DNA of 5,463 nt from an uncultured Prevotella sp. (GTDB lineage Bacteria; Bacteroidota; Bacteroidia; Bacteroidales; Bacteroidaceae). Under the pieces are notes generated by a model. It made no database searches and was not told where the DNA came from. It worked only from the letters and a program-made list of their open reading frames with translations. The number at the start of each line of letters is the position of its first letter. Position 1 is the stretch's first letter. Positions 5,300-5,463 of the stretch are shown here, one piece after another. Made by a program: the position numbers and the translations under genes. Location: contig CAAGLS010000181.1 in NCBI GenBank assembly GCA_900770845.1, positions 1-5,463 of the forward strand, written 5' to 3'.

Positions 5300-5343
5300 T
5301 CATGGACAGGCTTTGGCCCATAGGGTGTGAGGCCTGTCCATGA
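5300..5343. repeat. Perfect 12-bp inverted repeat
   Basis: TCATGGACAGGC (5300-5311) is matched by GCCTGTCCATGA (5332-5343) with a 20-base spacer that itself holds CCC/GGG around ATA. The repeat is flanked on both sides by GAAAATTG (5292-5299 and 5345-5352) in direct orientation. A chance match this long is unlikely in 320 bp. Confidence 0.75.
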
Positions 5344-5351
5344 TGAAAATT

Positions 5352-5377
5352 GCCTTGGCATAAAATTGCGCCAAGGC
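5352..5377. repeat. Inverted repeat GCCTTGGC/GCCAAGGC
   Basis: A perfect 8-bp stem (5352-5359 with 5370-5377) encloses a 10-base loop. It begins nine bases after the 12-bp inverted repeat ends. CATAAAAT occurs both at 5359-5366, starting on the last base of the left arm, and just after the stem at 5379-5386. Confidence 0.65.
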
Positions 5378-5463
5378 GCATAAAATCAGCGCATCTTTGC
5401 ATGCATCTGACCAAGAGCGGTTTGGAAAACCTTGACTTGAAGCCTGCCTGTTGTAGAATTTTA

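Larger units (their letters stand above)
5144..5463. other. AT-richer 3' flank without a confident gene
   Basis: These 320 bp are clearly lower in GC than the symporter gene. They hold a possible terminator (5178-5206) and three inverted repeats (5209-5232, 5300-5343, 5352-5377). A minus-strand frame is open from the window edge to a TGA at 5165-5163 (about 99 codons, entering from outside), so the 3' end of a convergent gene cannot be excluded. I recognise nothing in its translation. Two other frames are also open for more than 55 codons here, which argues that openness alone means little. Confidence 0.6.

Noticed and set aside
5144..5323. Same-frame extension after the symporter TGA (59 sense codons to a TAG at 5321-5323), suggesting readthrough or a recently shortened gene
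   Set aside because: The symporter already has a normal family length and ends after its last membrane segment. The extension is AT-rich, has no membrane character and crosses a probable terminator.

Overview
The window looks like chromosomal DNA from a member of the Bacteroidota, most likely Prevotella or a close relative. Three gene starts are preceded by the TAnnTTTG -7 element typical of this phylum, none has a convincing Shine-Dalgarno sequence, and the proteins are of Bacteroidota type: a Ser/Arg/Pro-repeat tail protein, a GARPN-type epimerase homologue and a sodium:solute symporter. The taxonomic call is inference from sequence character; no database search was made.

Layout. Positions 3-605 (+) hold the 3' end of a gene whose start lies outside the window. 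Its product is low in complexity and ends in a seven-residue tandem repeat. A strong intrinsic terminator (664-704) and a heptanucleotide TAATKCA array (704-738) follow. Next come two minus-strand genes, read right to left: a glycosyltransferase resembling the fucosyltransferase superfamily (2022-2993), then a UDP-GlcNAc 2-epimerase homologue (786-1892). The epimerase has its own well-formed promoter in the 129-bp gap. Region 3016-3721 is about 700 bp with no credible gene. It separates these two from a divergent plus-strand sodium:solute symporter (3722-5143), and it contains four 22-bp-phased palindromic repeats, small GC-rich hairpins, CTTTGCG iterations and imperfect direct repeats. The last 320 bp (5144-5463) are AT-richer, with a probable weak terminator, three further inverted repeats and no gene that can be called with confidence.

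How the genes may work together. The glycosyltransferase and the epimerase homologue suggest a small surface-glycan or protein-glycan function, with nucleotide sugar handling beside sugar transfer. The symporter is divergent and its substrate cannot be read from the sequence, so a functional link is only a possibility.

The strongest lead is the epimerase homologue. It keeps the fold signatures of the non-hydrolysing WecB/MnaA family, but by eye it has replaced three of the four residues shown to be catalytic in E. coli WecB, plus other active-site motif residues. It is therefore probably a repurposed or non-catalytic relative. The second lead is the phased palindrome array at 3126-3209.
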